Notes: generated by a model from the sequence alone, not told the origin. A stretch of 64,000 nucleotides of DNA from Sinotaia quadrata (GCA_028829895.1 CM054180.1:113157135-113221134), one strand, 5' to 3'. Shown: positions 8,700 through 20,649, counted from the first letter of the stretch. Translations and numbers: made by a program.

Positions 8700-11600
8700 A
8701 TGTCTGTTAAACCAAACTTTCGTCGGGGCGTTGATGGACAGCTCCTCCTGAAGAACAGCGTTGATGGTCATAAGATCAAGGCCAGGAATAGTAAAAGCAC
8801 AGAATTCTATCGCTGCATGTCTGCGAGAGATGTACGGAGACTGGCAGTAGCTGCAGTTGAGAGGCGTGGTGGCAGCTCTGGTGATGAAATGTCTGTGCTT
8901 TCCGAGCACACCATTCAGTTTGGATCGTACAGAGGACAGACATTTCTGTGGCTAGTAGAGAACTGCATGGGTTATGCAGCTTGGTTTGTGGACAGCGTGA
9001 AGGGCGAAACCTGCAATGACAGTCCTCTAAGCACTAATAAATTCCTACTAAAGAAATTTCTACTCAGCTTTCCAGAGCTGCAAAAAGCTATGGATCTTCG
9101 AAAAAAGCTAGTGGTAGTTTGTGCATGTGCCATTAGTATCATTGGCAGAGATGTTTGCACTACTTTCGTACATCCTGGGAAATACACGGGTAATTACATG
9201 GCATTTTTACTCTCTTTGGATATTTCTTTCAGTTTTTTGAAATACCAAATGCAAAGTATTACGTTCACTTTGTTCTTTGGCGCAGGTGAGCTGATTGGAA
9301 TCGAATATTTGTATGACCAGATGGGTCGCACCCTACAAACTGTGCCTGAAGATGAAGCAGAAGGAAGGGTTGTAGTAGATGATGTGGACGAGGGGATCGA
9401 GTTGGATGCCATCCTCGACCCACAGTTGCTGGTGGTCGAGGATATGACGGTTTCTATTTTGAAGGACAACATCCCCTCTCCTGCACCTTCTCAGGTTGAC
9501 TTGCAGGAATTAAAAAAGGTAATTATTCACCCATGTGTGTCTGTGATATATATATATATACACACACACTGTATATGCTGCACAGTACATTATTGTAATG
9601 TTTATGTAATTATACACTTTAGTCTGCTTTTTTTAAATTGTTTCCATTTAATATTTTTGTGTCTTTGTGTTTCTCCTTGCAGGAAACAGTGGGACCTGAC
9701 AACATGCCTGGTTTTGACAAGGTGGACGCCTTGGCACAGTATCTGGTGTCGCTGAAGGACCAGAGCAGTCCTTTAGATAACCAGCAGGCGGACCTCATTA
9801 TACACTTGTGGAACAATCTTGAGGCCTATGATAAAGCGCCGACTGTATTTGCTGAGAGGTTCCGGCCAGTAAATACAGGCGGGCGATTCAGGGCTCCAAA
9901 ATCCAGCAAAATAAACGCAGGAGTGCTAAGCACTAAGAGGCATGTACAGTGTCCTCTATTTATGCATGTTTACACTGTCTGTTACATGGTGGTGCATTTT
10001 TATTTTCACTTTTAACAAGAGTCATGTTTTGGTGTGTACTTGTTTTGTTGATTTCTGTTTTGTTATTCTTATTAAGTGAGATCTTAACCTATTTTCATTT
10101 TAACCTTGTCTTTGCAGGTGTTTCATAGGCGAGAGCGCAGGACCGGCTCAGTGGCCAGACTGCAACAGATACGTAGAACGTGTGGTTCTAAAGCTGTGCA
10201 GTCTGTTTCCATCTCATGTACGATCCAAAGGAACGAGAACATTGAGATGGACCCTGATTGCTTCCGCCTACAAAAGAATCAGGGAGCTACTACTCAACAA
10301 TGCCCGAGTCATGCGGAACACCTCAATTCAAATTGTTGAGATTAACCAGAGCACACTGACACAGTGGTGAGTTTCATTCCTTGCTTTCTGTCGTTATAAC
10401 ACTATTTTTACTACAATTGCACTTCTGCTGAATTGTTCTTTGTGGAAAAAATCTGCCTTCTCCCAATTTAGCTCTGCCTATTGTTCCATTCATATATTCA
10501 CTTCTCTTTTCTATCATTTTTGTTTTACAGGCACAGCAGACGTCCAAAAAGTCAGGAGCAAGCAGTTCTGGTGCAGGGAAAGGCACCTGATCCTGCACAG
10601 ATAAACACTTTGGTGACGCATACACCTACACTGACTGTGCCAGTCCTGATGATGCCTAAAGTGCTCCACTCCTACCATGTGCCCCCAAACACTGCTGATC
10701 TAGGGAAAAGCGGAAAAAGCCGCAGGCACGTTGACATTCTGCCACGTCCTCAGGAACCACAGAGGATACTGCCAGCTCCTGGTCCTTCCAGTCAGCAGCA
10801 GTCTAACCCTTTTCTTCCTCGGCCCTCTGTGCCTGCCACCACTCTGTACTACCGCAAGAGAAGGGCAGAGGAAGAACAAAAATTAGGAGTGCCATTTAAA
10901 AAATATAAACGTCACGTAGAATTCTACACCTGCAGGCAGTATGGCCTGCAATGGAAACAAGAGTCTCATAAGCAGTATTATGGGCATTGGTTTTGCCAGA
11001 CCTCAGCCACTGTTCCTTATGAGACATGGTTGGAAGAACTGAAAAAAACAGGAATTGGCAGCAAAAAGAAGAAGGAGGAACAGCAGGATGGACAGGCTCG
11101 CCACTGTCGTCGGTCGACTCGTGGGGTGGAAGCAACTACTGCTCTCCTTTCCAGTCTGCTGGACATATACAGCCAAGACGCAGGGCGGGACACCTTGGGA
11201 GTTCCTCTCTTGGACAAGGACAGGATGGTGGACATCTGGGAATCCCAGAAGCACCATGTACCCTGCATCCAAGACCCTGCAGGCATACAGTTGTACATTC
11301 AGACAGGCTCTCAGGTGAAAGGAGGGATCGCACTGCCGGTGTACCATTGTGCTCGGGGGTCCACCTCTCTGGTATCATTCCACCGGCACCTGAAAGATTT
11401 CATTCCAGGTACTTTTCATCCCCTTGCTCTTCTATTAGTGTACTTTTTCCACTTGTAGGTTCTTTTTCATGTGTGCACATGGAAGCCCATCTTTCCTCTC
11501 TTAACTAATTTTACACCTTTTCTTGTCTCTCTGCAGGTACAACTGCTAGCGACATTCACTTTCAGGCATACCTCTTGGAAGGTATTGTGCGGTGGAATGA

Positions 11601-12098
11601 GGACAGGTACAAGGACACTATCAAGAGCGACTTGACCAGGTCTGAGCCACACACCTACAGCAGTTTGCTACGACATACTGCAAACATGCTGAGCCAAGAG
11701 GTCTTTGGCACAGCTGTGTACAGCAATTTCGTTCAGCCTCGCAAGTACACTGGTAATTATGTTGCATGTTGACCCCCTTTTGGCTCTTTAGTTTGCTTCT
11801 TTGATTGATTGATTGCTTACATTGCTCAGTGTCTTGATGGCAACTCAAAGTAGGAAATTCACAATGTTATTTTGGTGCAGGCGAGCTCATAGGAGTCGAG
11901 TATCTGTACGAGCAGACTGGACGCAGCCTGCAAAATGTGCAAGAGCTACCAGAAACTGAAGCAGAAGGAAGTGTTGTACCAGATGGAGTGGACAAGGAGA
12001 TGATGGAAATTATTGATCAAAATGTACTGGAGGTAGTGGACATGACTATTTTTGTTCCTGATGACATGCCCTCTACTGCGGCCATACCCTCCATTTAA
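8700..12098 (+). CDS. Chimeric A/B gene of unit 1: ExoX-like domain fused to C-terminal modules
   Basis: Predicted exons are 8700-9189, 9286-9518, 9683-9939, 10118-10366, 10531-11408, 11537-11752 and 11881-12098 (TAA). Phases agree throughout and the joined frame has 2,541 nt, so 846 residues without a stop. The start MSVKPNFRR follows a CATTTTAG site. Residues about 70-100 carry the ExoX-C-terminal-like signature FGSYRGQTF..WLVEN..GYAAWFVD. After residue 137 the DUF6729 and core exons are missing and the frame continues into GKYTG. Exons 3-4 encode KVDALAQYLVSLKDQ and LRWTLIASAYKRIRELL. In exon 5 the CxxC ribbon reads CRQYGLQ (second Cys lost), and at about residue 598 the frame passes into HCRRSTRGVEATT of a B copy. 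Function unknown; possibly a repressor-like or inert product. The exon 3 donor must be GC (AG|GCATGT). Expression is not shown. Confidence 0.6.
10531..11408 (+). other. Fusion exon of unit 1 (last A exon joined to internal B exon)
   Basis: One exon carries the proline-rich linker and zinc ribbon of an A copy (HSRRPKSQEQAVLVQG to KKTGIGSKKKKEEQQDGQA) and then, without a stop, the second half of a B core exon ending FHRHLKDFIP. The junction is at 11,095-11,100 (GGCTCG). Normal tails read GGCAGGCCCTCAGTGA here; normal B exons read CTGGCTCGACAC. Only GGC is shared, suggesting microhomology joining. Confidence 0.8.
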
Positions 12099-12420
12099 CC
12101 TGCTTCTTCTCCGACAGCCACGACCTCTACTCGTACATATACTCAGCATCCGGTACCTTCGTGTACATACACGCCATCAAGTGCTCCACCATTAACCGCA
12201 GCACGTTTCCTTGGACCCCAACCACAAGATGCTTCGCTTCCTTTCTCTTCTGCTGCATCTCCTCAAGTGCACTGGCAGTTGCCATGTGAAGTCAAGGTAA
12301 TCATATCATTCACTCATATGTATGCATGTAAAAAATAATATTTTTCAACTGTATATGCATAACTTTAATGTTGATGTGAGTATTTTAACTATTTATGTGT
12401 CTATTGTTTTATGCTTGCAG

Positions 12421-13545
12421 AGAAGTGAAGTGGAGCCTGACAATGTGCATGGTTATGAAAAGGTTGAGGCTTTGGCACAGTTTCTGATATCATTACAGGA
12501 CCAGAGTCGGCCTTTAGACAATGAACAGGCGGAAAAAACTGTACACCTCTGGAACAACCTGGATGCCTACGACAAGGCACCAACTGTCTTTCCAGAGCGG
12601 TTCCGGTCAGGACATGGATGCAGACGTTTCAAGGCTCCAAAGAAAAGACAACAGTCTGAAGGAGTGCTGAGCTCTAAGAGGCATGTACAGTGTCCTCCGT
12701 TTTCATTTACATTCTCCCAGTGTGATGTAATATTTCAGTCTCACTTTAACAAAATTTGGGTTTTGGAGTGGGTTTTTTATTTTATTTTGTTATTGTCACT
12801 AACCTCCTTTCATCATGTCTTTGCAGGTGTTTCCTAGGCGAGAACACAGGGCCTGCTCAGTGGCCAGACTGCAACAGATATGTTGAATGTATAGTTCTAA
12901 AGCTGTGCAGTCTGTTTCCATCTCACAAGCGAGTCAAAAATGGCAGAATCTTGAGATGGACCCTGATTTCATCTGCCTACAAGAGGATCAGGGAGCTGAT
13001 ACTGAGCAATGCCCGTGTCATGCAGGACACCGCACTGCAAATTGTGGAAATCAACACCACCACACTTACACAGTGGTGAGTTTCAGCCCATTCTTCATAT
13101 GACTTCTTTTGGGAGTTAAGTCAATATTTAGCTGAATTGTTTGTGTACTGTCTCCTTTTACTAGTGTTTCATGCATATATTCACTTCTCTCTTCTCTTTA
13201 TTTTTTTCAGGCACAGCAGACATGCCAAAAAACAAGAACAAGCTGTTCTTGACCAGGGTGTGGCCATCAGTCATTTACCTATCACCACTTGTAAGCCAAT
13301 TCACCTGCTCTGCCCCCCATGCCAGTGATCATAATACCTGCAGGTGTGTCGCAAGAGGTCCTCCACTCCTTCCAGATGCCCCCCAACACTGCTGGTCTAG
13401 CAACCACAACACACAAACCCATCACCATTCTGCCGGGTCTTCAGGAACCCCGAAGAATTCTTCCAGTTCCGCCTGGCCCTTCTCTGCAGTCAAACCCTTA
13501 TCATTTGCAACAGAAGTCTGTACCAGCATCAATTATATTGTTTTA
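12421..13545 (+). pseudogene. B-type C-terminal exons of unit 1, truncated
   Basis: Exons 12421-12680 (EPDNVHGYEKVEALAQFL..AYDKAPTVFPERF), 12827-13075 (CFLGENTGPAQWPDCNRY, LRWTLISSAYKRIRELI) and 13211-about 13545 (HSRHAKKQEQAVLDQG). A 1-nt deletion near 13,300 shifts the frame and gives TGA at 13,326-13,328. The zinc ribbon is absent: after QQKSVPAS the sequence jumps into an intron fragment. These exons lie beyond the TAA of the fusion gene, so they could be translated only if that stop is avoided. Confidence 0.7.
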
Positions 13546-13554
13546 TGCTTGCAG

Positions 13555-13814
13555 TTGGGGGCAGTGGAGCCTGACAATGTGCATGGTTATGAAAAGGTGG
13601 AGGCTTTGGCGCAGTTTCTGGTGTCATTACAGGACCAGAGTCGGCCTTTAGACAATGAACAGGCGGAAAAAACTGTACACCTCTGGAACAAAATGGATGC
13701 ATACAACAAGGCACCAACTGTCTTTCCAGAGCGGTTCTGGACAGGACATGGATGCGGATGTTTCAAGGCTCCAAAGAAAAGACAACAGTCTGAAGGAGGT
13801 CTGAGCTCTAAGAG
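13555..13814 (+). pseudogene. Duplicated EPDNVHGYEKVEAL exon with its own acceptor
   Basis: A second copy of exon 12421-12680, complete with TTTTATGCTTGCAG acceptor and AAGAG|GCATGT donor, directly after the truncated last exon. It has its own substitutions (WNKMDAYNKAP, GHGCGCFKAP). Downstream intron sequence stops near 13,849 and joins spacer at GGATCGGACAAG, the same junction sequence seen at 33,325-33,340. Confidence 0.75.
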
Positions 13815-13849
13815 GCATGTACAGTGTCCTCCGTTTTCATTTATATTCT

Positions 13850-14371
13850 CGGATCGGACAAGTGCATTTTGCCCGCCCCAGAACTGATTACATATTATGT
13901 GACTCGCTTTTGTAGGACCGCTCGAGGAGTCTCTGGATCTCATAGGAATTGGTATCAGTCCAAGTTCCGTAGTGAGGGTATCATAGTCGTTTGCATAAAA
14001 TGGTGTTGTGCGTAATATTGATACATCGTAACCAGCTATACAGACAGTAAAAGTACGACCGTTGATGCAAAATTTTTTCATGATAAATCATGGCAAACGG
14101 AATTGATAACTATCTTGTAGAGAGAGCTAACAACTATATCATTTGGATATGTAGCAAACAAATCTATTATAACGATATGCTTATGCAAATTCTTTTATGA
14201 ACGCAGTGAGGTTGATACTGCTAGGAAATTCGGGTGTCGACACGTTATCTCGAAATGCAGTAAATTCAAGTGTGTAAATTACCGTGGAAACTACTTAGTG
14301 AAATAAACCTATTGCATTCTGTTTTATTTGATTTCCACTCTGTGAGCTCCAATCAAAATTTAAAAAGGGCT
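13850..14371. other. Spacer of unit 1, unrecognised
   Basis: No gene is recognised. A minus-strand open stretch of about 80 codons (from about 14,081) has no sensible upstream frame and I cannot assign it. Repeated unchanged in unit 2. Confidence 0.5.
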
Positions 14372-15451
14372 TGTCACAGGGATGGGGGGACTCAGAATTA
14401 ATATTTTATTTCACTTAAAATCGCGCGTGTGCCACGTAAACAAAACGCGAAGTAAGGGACGTAATTCGCGTTCAAGGACACAATTTTGTGGTGCCTCACA
14501 CCCTAACGCTTAGATAAACATTTAATTTCTAAACACTAGTTCATCCACGTAAATCTAGATAAGAAAGACTGTATGCAGACACAGTATGTGTATATTATTT
14601 TACGCAAATGCATATATGTTTAAGGAGGGTTTTTATATCTATATGTTAAATGAATAGGTTAATGTTTATATTTATAGATGCATGTGTGCATGCATACTTT
14701 TTTATGAAGGAGAAAGCTAATGCACATTAAAGTGACCAGTCACACGTTATTTACGAAGAAAACCAATGCATAGTAGAAGTGACCAGGGTCAATATTATTT
14801 ATGAAAAAGAAAACCAATGCGTAGTAGAAGTGACCAAGGTCAATGTTGTTTACAACAAAGAAAGCCAATGCGTATTATAAGTGACAGTCGAGAGAGCGAC
14901 CCACACAAATAAAAATAAACTTTCAAGGACAAAACCCGTCACATGACTGAAACTTCTAGGTTTTACAGTTCTCAAAATTGTATAAATAAGGAGGACTGAA
15001 GACTAAATCTGGGAGAGAGCAATAACATCAGCTATGGGAACACTTTGAGAAACTGGCCGCTGTTATGACCTCATGTCAAACAGTGTGGCCATCGGACAAA
15101 GACAAAGAAGCATTTCTCTCCATGTAACATCAAGCTTTTGTAACAGCAACTTTGTCCAAGAATGTAGTCTTTTTGCTAGAAGGAAGAAAGAAGAGTCTCT
15201 TATTTGTTTGATGAACATGGGAAACATATTCGAAGCTACTATCTTCAATGATGTGGTAAAGTCTCATTACGTATACGGAGATTTACTGAGGAGAGTTGGA
15301 AATATCTCTCTCCACCCATCTTTCATCTCGTCTAAAGCTGTTGCATGCGTTAATGATACGAGAGGCCATTTTTGTTCTCCCCTGTCTGAGTTACGTCTGA
15401 GTTCCCTATTCCGCAGTTGAGGGGCTAGCACCGAGGTAATCCTACGGATAT
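14372..15451 (+). mobile_element. 5' part of a solo-LTR-like element (unit 1)
   Basis: Matches the first 1.1 kb of the complete element at 34,319-36,786 starting from TGTCAC..ATGGGGGGACTCAG. It contains 51-bp repeats (14,761-14,880) and a TATAAATAAG box at 14,981-14,990. The match ends at CGGATATC; the 3' part and target duplication are missing. Confidence 0.65.
14716..14890 (+). promoter_or_regulatory. 51-bp enhancer-like repeats with CCAAT and TGACC/GGTCA motifs, upstream of a TATA box
   Basis: Units at 14,761-14,811 and 14,812-14,862, plus partial flanking units, each hold CCAATGC and GTGACCARGGTCA about 20 bases later. The TATA box follows at 14,981. Repeated boxes before a TATA box are typical of a retroelement U3. 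The TGACC/GGTCA half-sites resemble nuclear-receptor sites (inference). Confidence 0.45.
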
Positions 15452-16610
15452 CAAATCAAACCAGATAGCCATCTCAGGTTTTCAAAGACTCTGTCAAAGA
15501 CCGTGGACAATCGATTATTTTCCATGCAGAAGGTAAATTCCTGGTGGAAGTCTAATGTTGTGGCGCTGGGAGATGTTACAGAACGAGATGTTACATAGTG
15601 GTAGTAACTATCGTTGGAAGCAGTAGCGGTCATGCATGAGGCATACCGCCGAGAACTGCAAAGGTTGGCCGTTATGAAGAAGAGAAGAGAAGAGATGAGA
15701 AACGAAGTTATGAAGAAGTTAAGAGAAGAGATGAGAAACGAAGTTATGAAGAAAAGAAGAGATGAGATGAAATGAGCAGAAATTGAAGAGAAGAAGAGAG
15801 AAGAGAGAACGCAATGAGAGTTGAGAAATTAGGCCTAACGAGAGAAGCGCACAGGAGCGTGAAGTTGTAGTAGCCGTTGTAGCAGTGAAGGCAGCCAGGT
15901 CGAGACGTCGACAATGTTTTTATGTATCATCAAAACCCCCCAGCACCAAAGAAGAAAGTGTAACGATGTGAGCCCAGCACAAAGTAACGAATTATATGAG
16001 CAGAAAACAAGAGAAAGTAACGTTGATTATATGAGCAGAGAACAAGAGAAAGTAACGAACTATGTGAGCAGAAAACAAGGAGAAAATGACGACACATATG
16101 TGAGTAAAAGTAAATTCTAATTAGGGAAATCTCAGAGCACGTAGCACGTAAACGTAAATATAAACCTAAAACTAAAGCGTAGGAATCTTAAGCATTAAAA
16201 ATTAAAATTAGAAATAAACCTCAAGTTTAAATCGTTGTAAATAAGCAAAAGGATGGTTTTAAGATTGATGGAACTGTGGAAGAAGACTTGCAAGTCAAAT
16301 GACATTTGTTTATTATTGAACTTTGTTTATTATTGAACTTTGATACAGGAGCAGTGGCTCCAGGACTTATAAATAATGATTGCTATTTTATGAGAGATAA
16401 TGCTTAAATGTATCTAGAAGTAGTACTGCATGGATAAATTGAATTTTGTATTTCTTTATTTTATTTCACCATTCATCATTTGTCATTTTTCTTTCTTCCC
16501 GCTTTCCCATGGGTGCGAGTGTGGATGGCTGACTGACTAACCAACGTGTGAGAGGAAACCCATAGACCAATAAATTTGAATATATACTCTGACATTGGGC
16601 CTTTCTCCTG
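15452..16610. other. Unit spacer and leader, AG-rich in part
   Basis: Contains an AG-rich stretch (15,670-15,830, repeated GAAGAGATGAGAAACGAAG) and the non-coding leader region shared with 7,437-8,380 and 23,892-25,910. No supported gene. The site TGCTTAAATG at 16,402-16,410 is the empty target of the piggyBac insertion in unit 3. Confidence 0.55.
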
Positions 16611-16930
16611 TCTATGGTCTCGAAAGAGTGGTTGCTGTTGTTGCTATACGTTGTGTTGTCTGTGCCGTCTACACTTCACCCCTACCCGTATGCAAGCACA
16701 CATGCAAACACGTCGGCAATACGTAACCTACACGCAGAATTAAATTCGAGCCAAACAACCATCTTGGTATTCTGTGTGTGGATTTTGCAATTCTCTCTAT
16801 GCAAGTCCTACGTGGCGTCGACAAAGCCACCATCCCTCCCCTCCGGCCAGAGAAGGGAGGGTGGGTGGTGACAATGTACTTTACACCAAAGAACAAATAT
16901 TCAATAAATTGGTGTTTTACCATTTTAGAA

Positions 16931-19900
16931 ATGTCTGTTAAACCAAACTTTCGTCGGGGCGTTGATGGACAGCTCCTCCTGAAGAACAGCGTTGATGGTC
17001 ATAAGATCAAGGCCAGGAATAGTAAAAGCACAGAATTCTATCGCTGCATGTCTGCGAGAGATGTACGGAGACTGGCAGTAGCTGCAGTTGAGAGGCGTGG
17101 TGGCAGCTCTGGTGATGAAATGTCTGTGCTTTCCGAGCACACCATTCAGTTTGGATCGTACAGAGGACAGACATTTCTGTGGCTAGTAGAGAACTGCATG
17201 GGTTATGCAGCTTGGTTTGTGGACAGCATGAAGGGCGAAACCTGCAATGACAGTCCTCTAAGCACTAATAAATTCCTACTAAAGAAATTTCTACTCAGCT
17301 TTCCAGAGCTGCAAGAAGCTATGGATCTTCGAAAAAAGCTAGTGGTAGTTTGTGCATGTGCCATTAGTATCATTGGCAGAGATGTTTGCACTACTTTCGT
17401 ACATCCTGGGAAATACACGGGTAATTACATGGCATTTTTACTCTCTTTGGATATTTCTTTCAGTTTTTTGAAATACCAAATGCAAAGTATTACGTTCACT
17501 TTGTTCTTTGGCGCAGGTGAGCTGATTGGAATCGAGTATTTGTATGACCAGATGGGTCGCACCCTACAAACTGTGCCTGAAGATGAAGCAGAAGGAAGGG
17601 TTGTAGTAGATGATGTGGACGAGGGGATCGAGTTGGATGCCATCCTTGACCCACAGTTGCTGGTGGTCGAGGATATGACGGTTTCTCTTTTGAAGGACAA
17701 CATCCCCTCTCCTGCACCTCCTCAGGTTGACTTGCAGGAATTAAAAAAGGTAATTATTCACCCATGTGTGTCTGTGATATATATATATACACACACACAC
17801 TGTATATGCTGCACAGTACATTATTGTAATGTTTATGTAATTATACACTTTAGTCTGCTTTTTTAAAATTGTTTCCATTTAATATTTTTGTGTCTTTGTG
17901 TTTCTCCTTGCAGGAAACAGTGGGGCCTGACAACATGCCTGGTTTTGACAAGGTGGACACCTTGGCACAGTATCTGGTGTCGCTGAAGGACCAGAGCAGT
18001 CCTTTAGATAACCAGCAGGCGGACCTCATTATACACTTGTGGAACAATCTTGAGGCCTATGATAAAGCGCCGACTGTATTTGCTGAGAGGTTCTGGCCAG
18101 TAAATACAGGCGGGCGATTCAGGGCTCCAAAATCCAGCAAAATAAACGCAGGAGTGCTAAGCACTAAGAGGCATGTACAGTGTCCTCTATTTATGCATGT
18201 TTACACTGTCTGTTACATGGTGGTGCATTTTTATTTTCACTTTTAACAAGAGTCATGTTTTGGTGTGTACTTGTTTTGTTGATTTCTGTTTTGTTATTCT
18301 TATTAAGTGAGATCTTAACCTATTTTCATTTTAACCTTGTCTTTGCAGGTGTTTCATAGGCGAGAGCGCAGGACCGGCTCAGTGGCCAGACTGCAACAGA
18401 TACGTAGAACGTGTGGTTCTAAAGCTGTGCAGTCTGTTTCCATCTCATGTACGATCCAAAGGAACGAGAACATTGAGATGGACCCTGATTGCTTCCGCCT
18501 ACAAAAGAATCAGGGAGCTACTACTCAACAATGCCCGAGTCATGCGGAACACCTCAATTCAAATTGTTGAGATTAACCAGAGCACACTGACACAGTGGTG
18601 AGTTTCATTCCTTGCTTTCTGTCGTTATAACACTTTTTACTACAATTGCACTTCTGCTGAATTGTTCTTTGTGGAAAAAATCTGCCTTCTCCCAATTTAG
18701 CTCTGCCTATTGTTCCATTCATATATTCACTTCTCTTTTCTATCATTTTTGTTTTACAGGCAGAGCAGACGTCCAAAAAGTCAGGAGCAAGCAGTTCTGG
18801 TGCAGGGAAAGGCACCTGATCCTGCACAGATAAACACTTTGGTGACGCATACACCTACACTGACTGTGCCAGTCCTGATGATGCCTAAAGTGCTCCACTC
18901 CTACCATGTGCCCCCAAACACTGCTGATCTAGGGAAAAGCGGAAAAAGCCGCAGGCACGTTGACATTCTGCCACGTCCTCAGGAACCACAGAGGATACTG
19001 CCAGCTCCTGGTCCTTCCAGTCAGCAGCAGTCTAACCCTTTTCTTCCTCGGCCCTCTGTGCCTGCCACCACTCTGTACTACCGCAAGAGAAGGGCAGAGG
19101 AAGAACAAAAATTAGGAGTGCCATTTAAAAAATATAAACGTCACGTAGAATTCTACACCTACAGGCAGTATGGCCTGCAACGGAAACAAGAGTCTCATAA
19201 GCAGTATTATGGGCATTGGTTTTGCCAGACCTCAGCCACTGTTCCTTATGAGACATGGTTGGAAGAACTGAAAAAAACAGGAATTGGCAGCAAAAAGAAG
19301 AAGGAGGAACAGCAGGATGGACAGGCTCGCCACTGTCGTCGGTCGACTCGTGGGGTGGAAGCAACTACTGCTCTCCTTTCCAGTCTGCTGGACATATACA
19401 GCCAAGACGCAGGGCGGGACACCTTGGGAGTTCCTCTCTTGGACAAGGACAGGATGGTGGACATCTGGGAATCCCAGAAGCACCATGTACCCTGCATCCA
19501 AGACCCTGCAGGCATACAGTTGTACATTCAGACAGGCTCTCAGGTGAAAGGAGGGATCGCACTGCCGGTGTACCATTGTGCTCGGGGGTCCACCTCTCTG
19601 GTATCATTCCACCGGCACCTGAAAGATTTCATTCCAGGTACTTTTCATCCCCTTGCTCTTCTATTAGTGTACTTTTTCCACTTGTAGGTTCTTTTTCATG
19701 TGTGCACATGGAAGCCCATCTTTCCTCTCTTAACTAATTTTATACCTTTTCTTGTCTCTCTGCAGGTACAACTGCTAGCGACATTCACTTTCAGGCATAC
19801 CTCTTGGAAGGTATATTGCGGTGGAATGAGGACAGGTACAAGGACACTATCAAGAGCGACTTGACCAGGTCTGAGCCACACACCTACAGCAGTTTGCTAC

Positions 19901-20327
19901 GACATACTGCAAACATGCTGAGCCAAGAGGTCTTTGGCACAGCTGTGTACAGCAATTTCGTTCAGCCTCGCAAGTACACTGGTAATTATGTTGCATGTTG
20001 ACCCCCTTTTGGCTCTTTAGTTTGCTTCTTTGATTGATTGATTGCTTACATTGCTCAGTGTCTTGATGGCAACTCAAAGTAGGAAATTCACAATGTTATT
20101 TTGGTGCAGGCGAGCTCATAGGAGTCGAGTATCTGTACGAGCAGACTGGACGCAGCCTGCAAAATGTGCAAGAGCTACCAGAAACTGAAGCAGAAGGAAG
20201 TGTTGTACCAGATGGAGTGGACAAGGAGATGATGGAAATTATTGATCAAAATGTACTGGAGGTAGTGGACATGACTATTTTTGTTCCTGATGACATGCCC
20301 TCTACTGCGGCCATACCCTCCATTTAA
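16931..20327 (+). CDS. Chimeric A/B gene of unit 2
   Basis: Exons 16931-17420, 17517-17749, 17914-18170, 18349-18597, 18760-19637, 19766-19981 and 20110-20327, with the same lengths and phases as unit 1, so an uninterrupted 846-residue frame ending in TAA. Domain order is as in unit 1: ExoX-C-like near residues 70-100, A-type C-terminal module, proline-rich linker, broken zinc ribbon (YRQYGLQ: both Cys of the first pair replaced), then B-type core remainder. No catalytic core is present. Two copies keeping the frame could mean recency rather than selection. The GC donor after exon 3 is required for the frame. Confidence 0.6.
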
Positions 20328-20649
20328 CCTGCTTCTTCTCCGACAGCCACGACCTCTACTCGTACATATACTCAGCATCCGGTACCTTCGTGTACATACA
20401 CGCCATCAAGTGCTCCACCATTAACCGCAGCACGTTTCCTTGGACCCCAACCACAAGATGCTTCGCTTCCTTTCTCTTCTGCTGCATCTCCTCAAGTGCA
20501 CTGGCAGTTGCCATGTGAAGTCAAGGTAATCATATCATTCACTCATATGTATGCATGTAAAAAATAATATTTTTCAACTGTATATGCATAACTTTAATGT
20601 TGATGTGAGTATTTTAACTATTTATGTGTCTATTGTTTTATGCTTGCAG

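Larger units (their letters stand above)
7434..15659 (+). repeat. 8.23-kb tandem unit 1
   Basis: The unit begins AAAGGTTGGCCGTTATG and contains a leader, the A/B fusion gene, a truncated B tail, a duplicated exon and an LTR fragment. Unit 2 (15,660-23,888) repeats it at an offset of 8,226-8,231 with only scattered substitutions and indels of a few bases. The third unit shares the first part and then diverges. The near identity indicates recent duplication. Confidence 0.9.

Noticed and set aside
11026..11508. Several overlapping frames around the fusion exon on both strands
   Set aside because: Shadows of the exon 10531-11408; they lack family motifs.
13587..14081. 164-codon minus-strand frame
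   Set aside because: About half is the antisense of the duplicated coding exon; the rest has stops immediately upstream in its frame.
15073..15420. 115-codon open frame within the LTR fragment
   Set aside because: It sits just downstream of the LTR TATA box, is disrupted in the copy at 34,319-36,786, and resembles no known protein.
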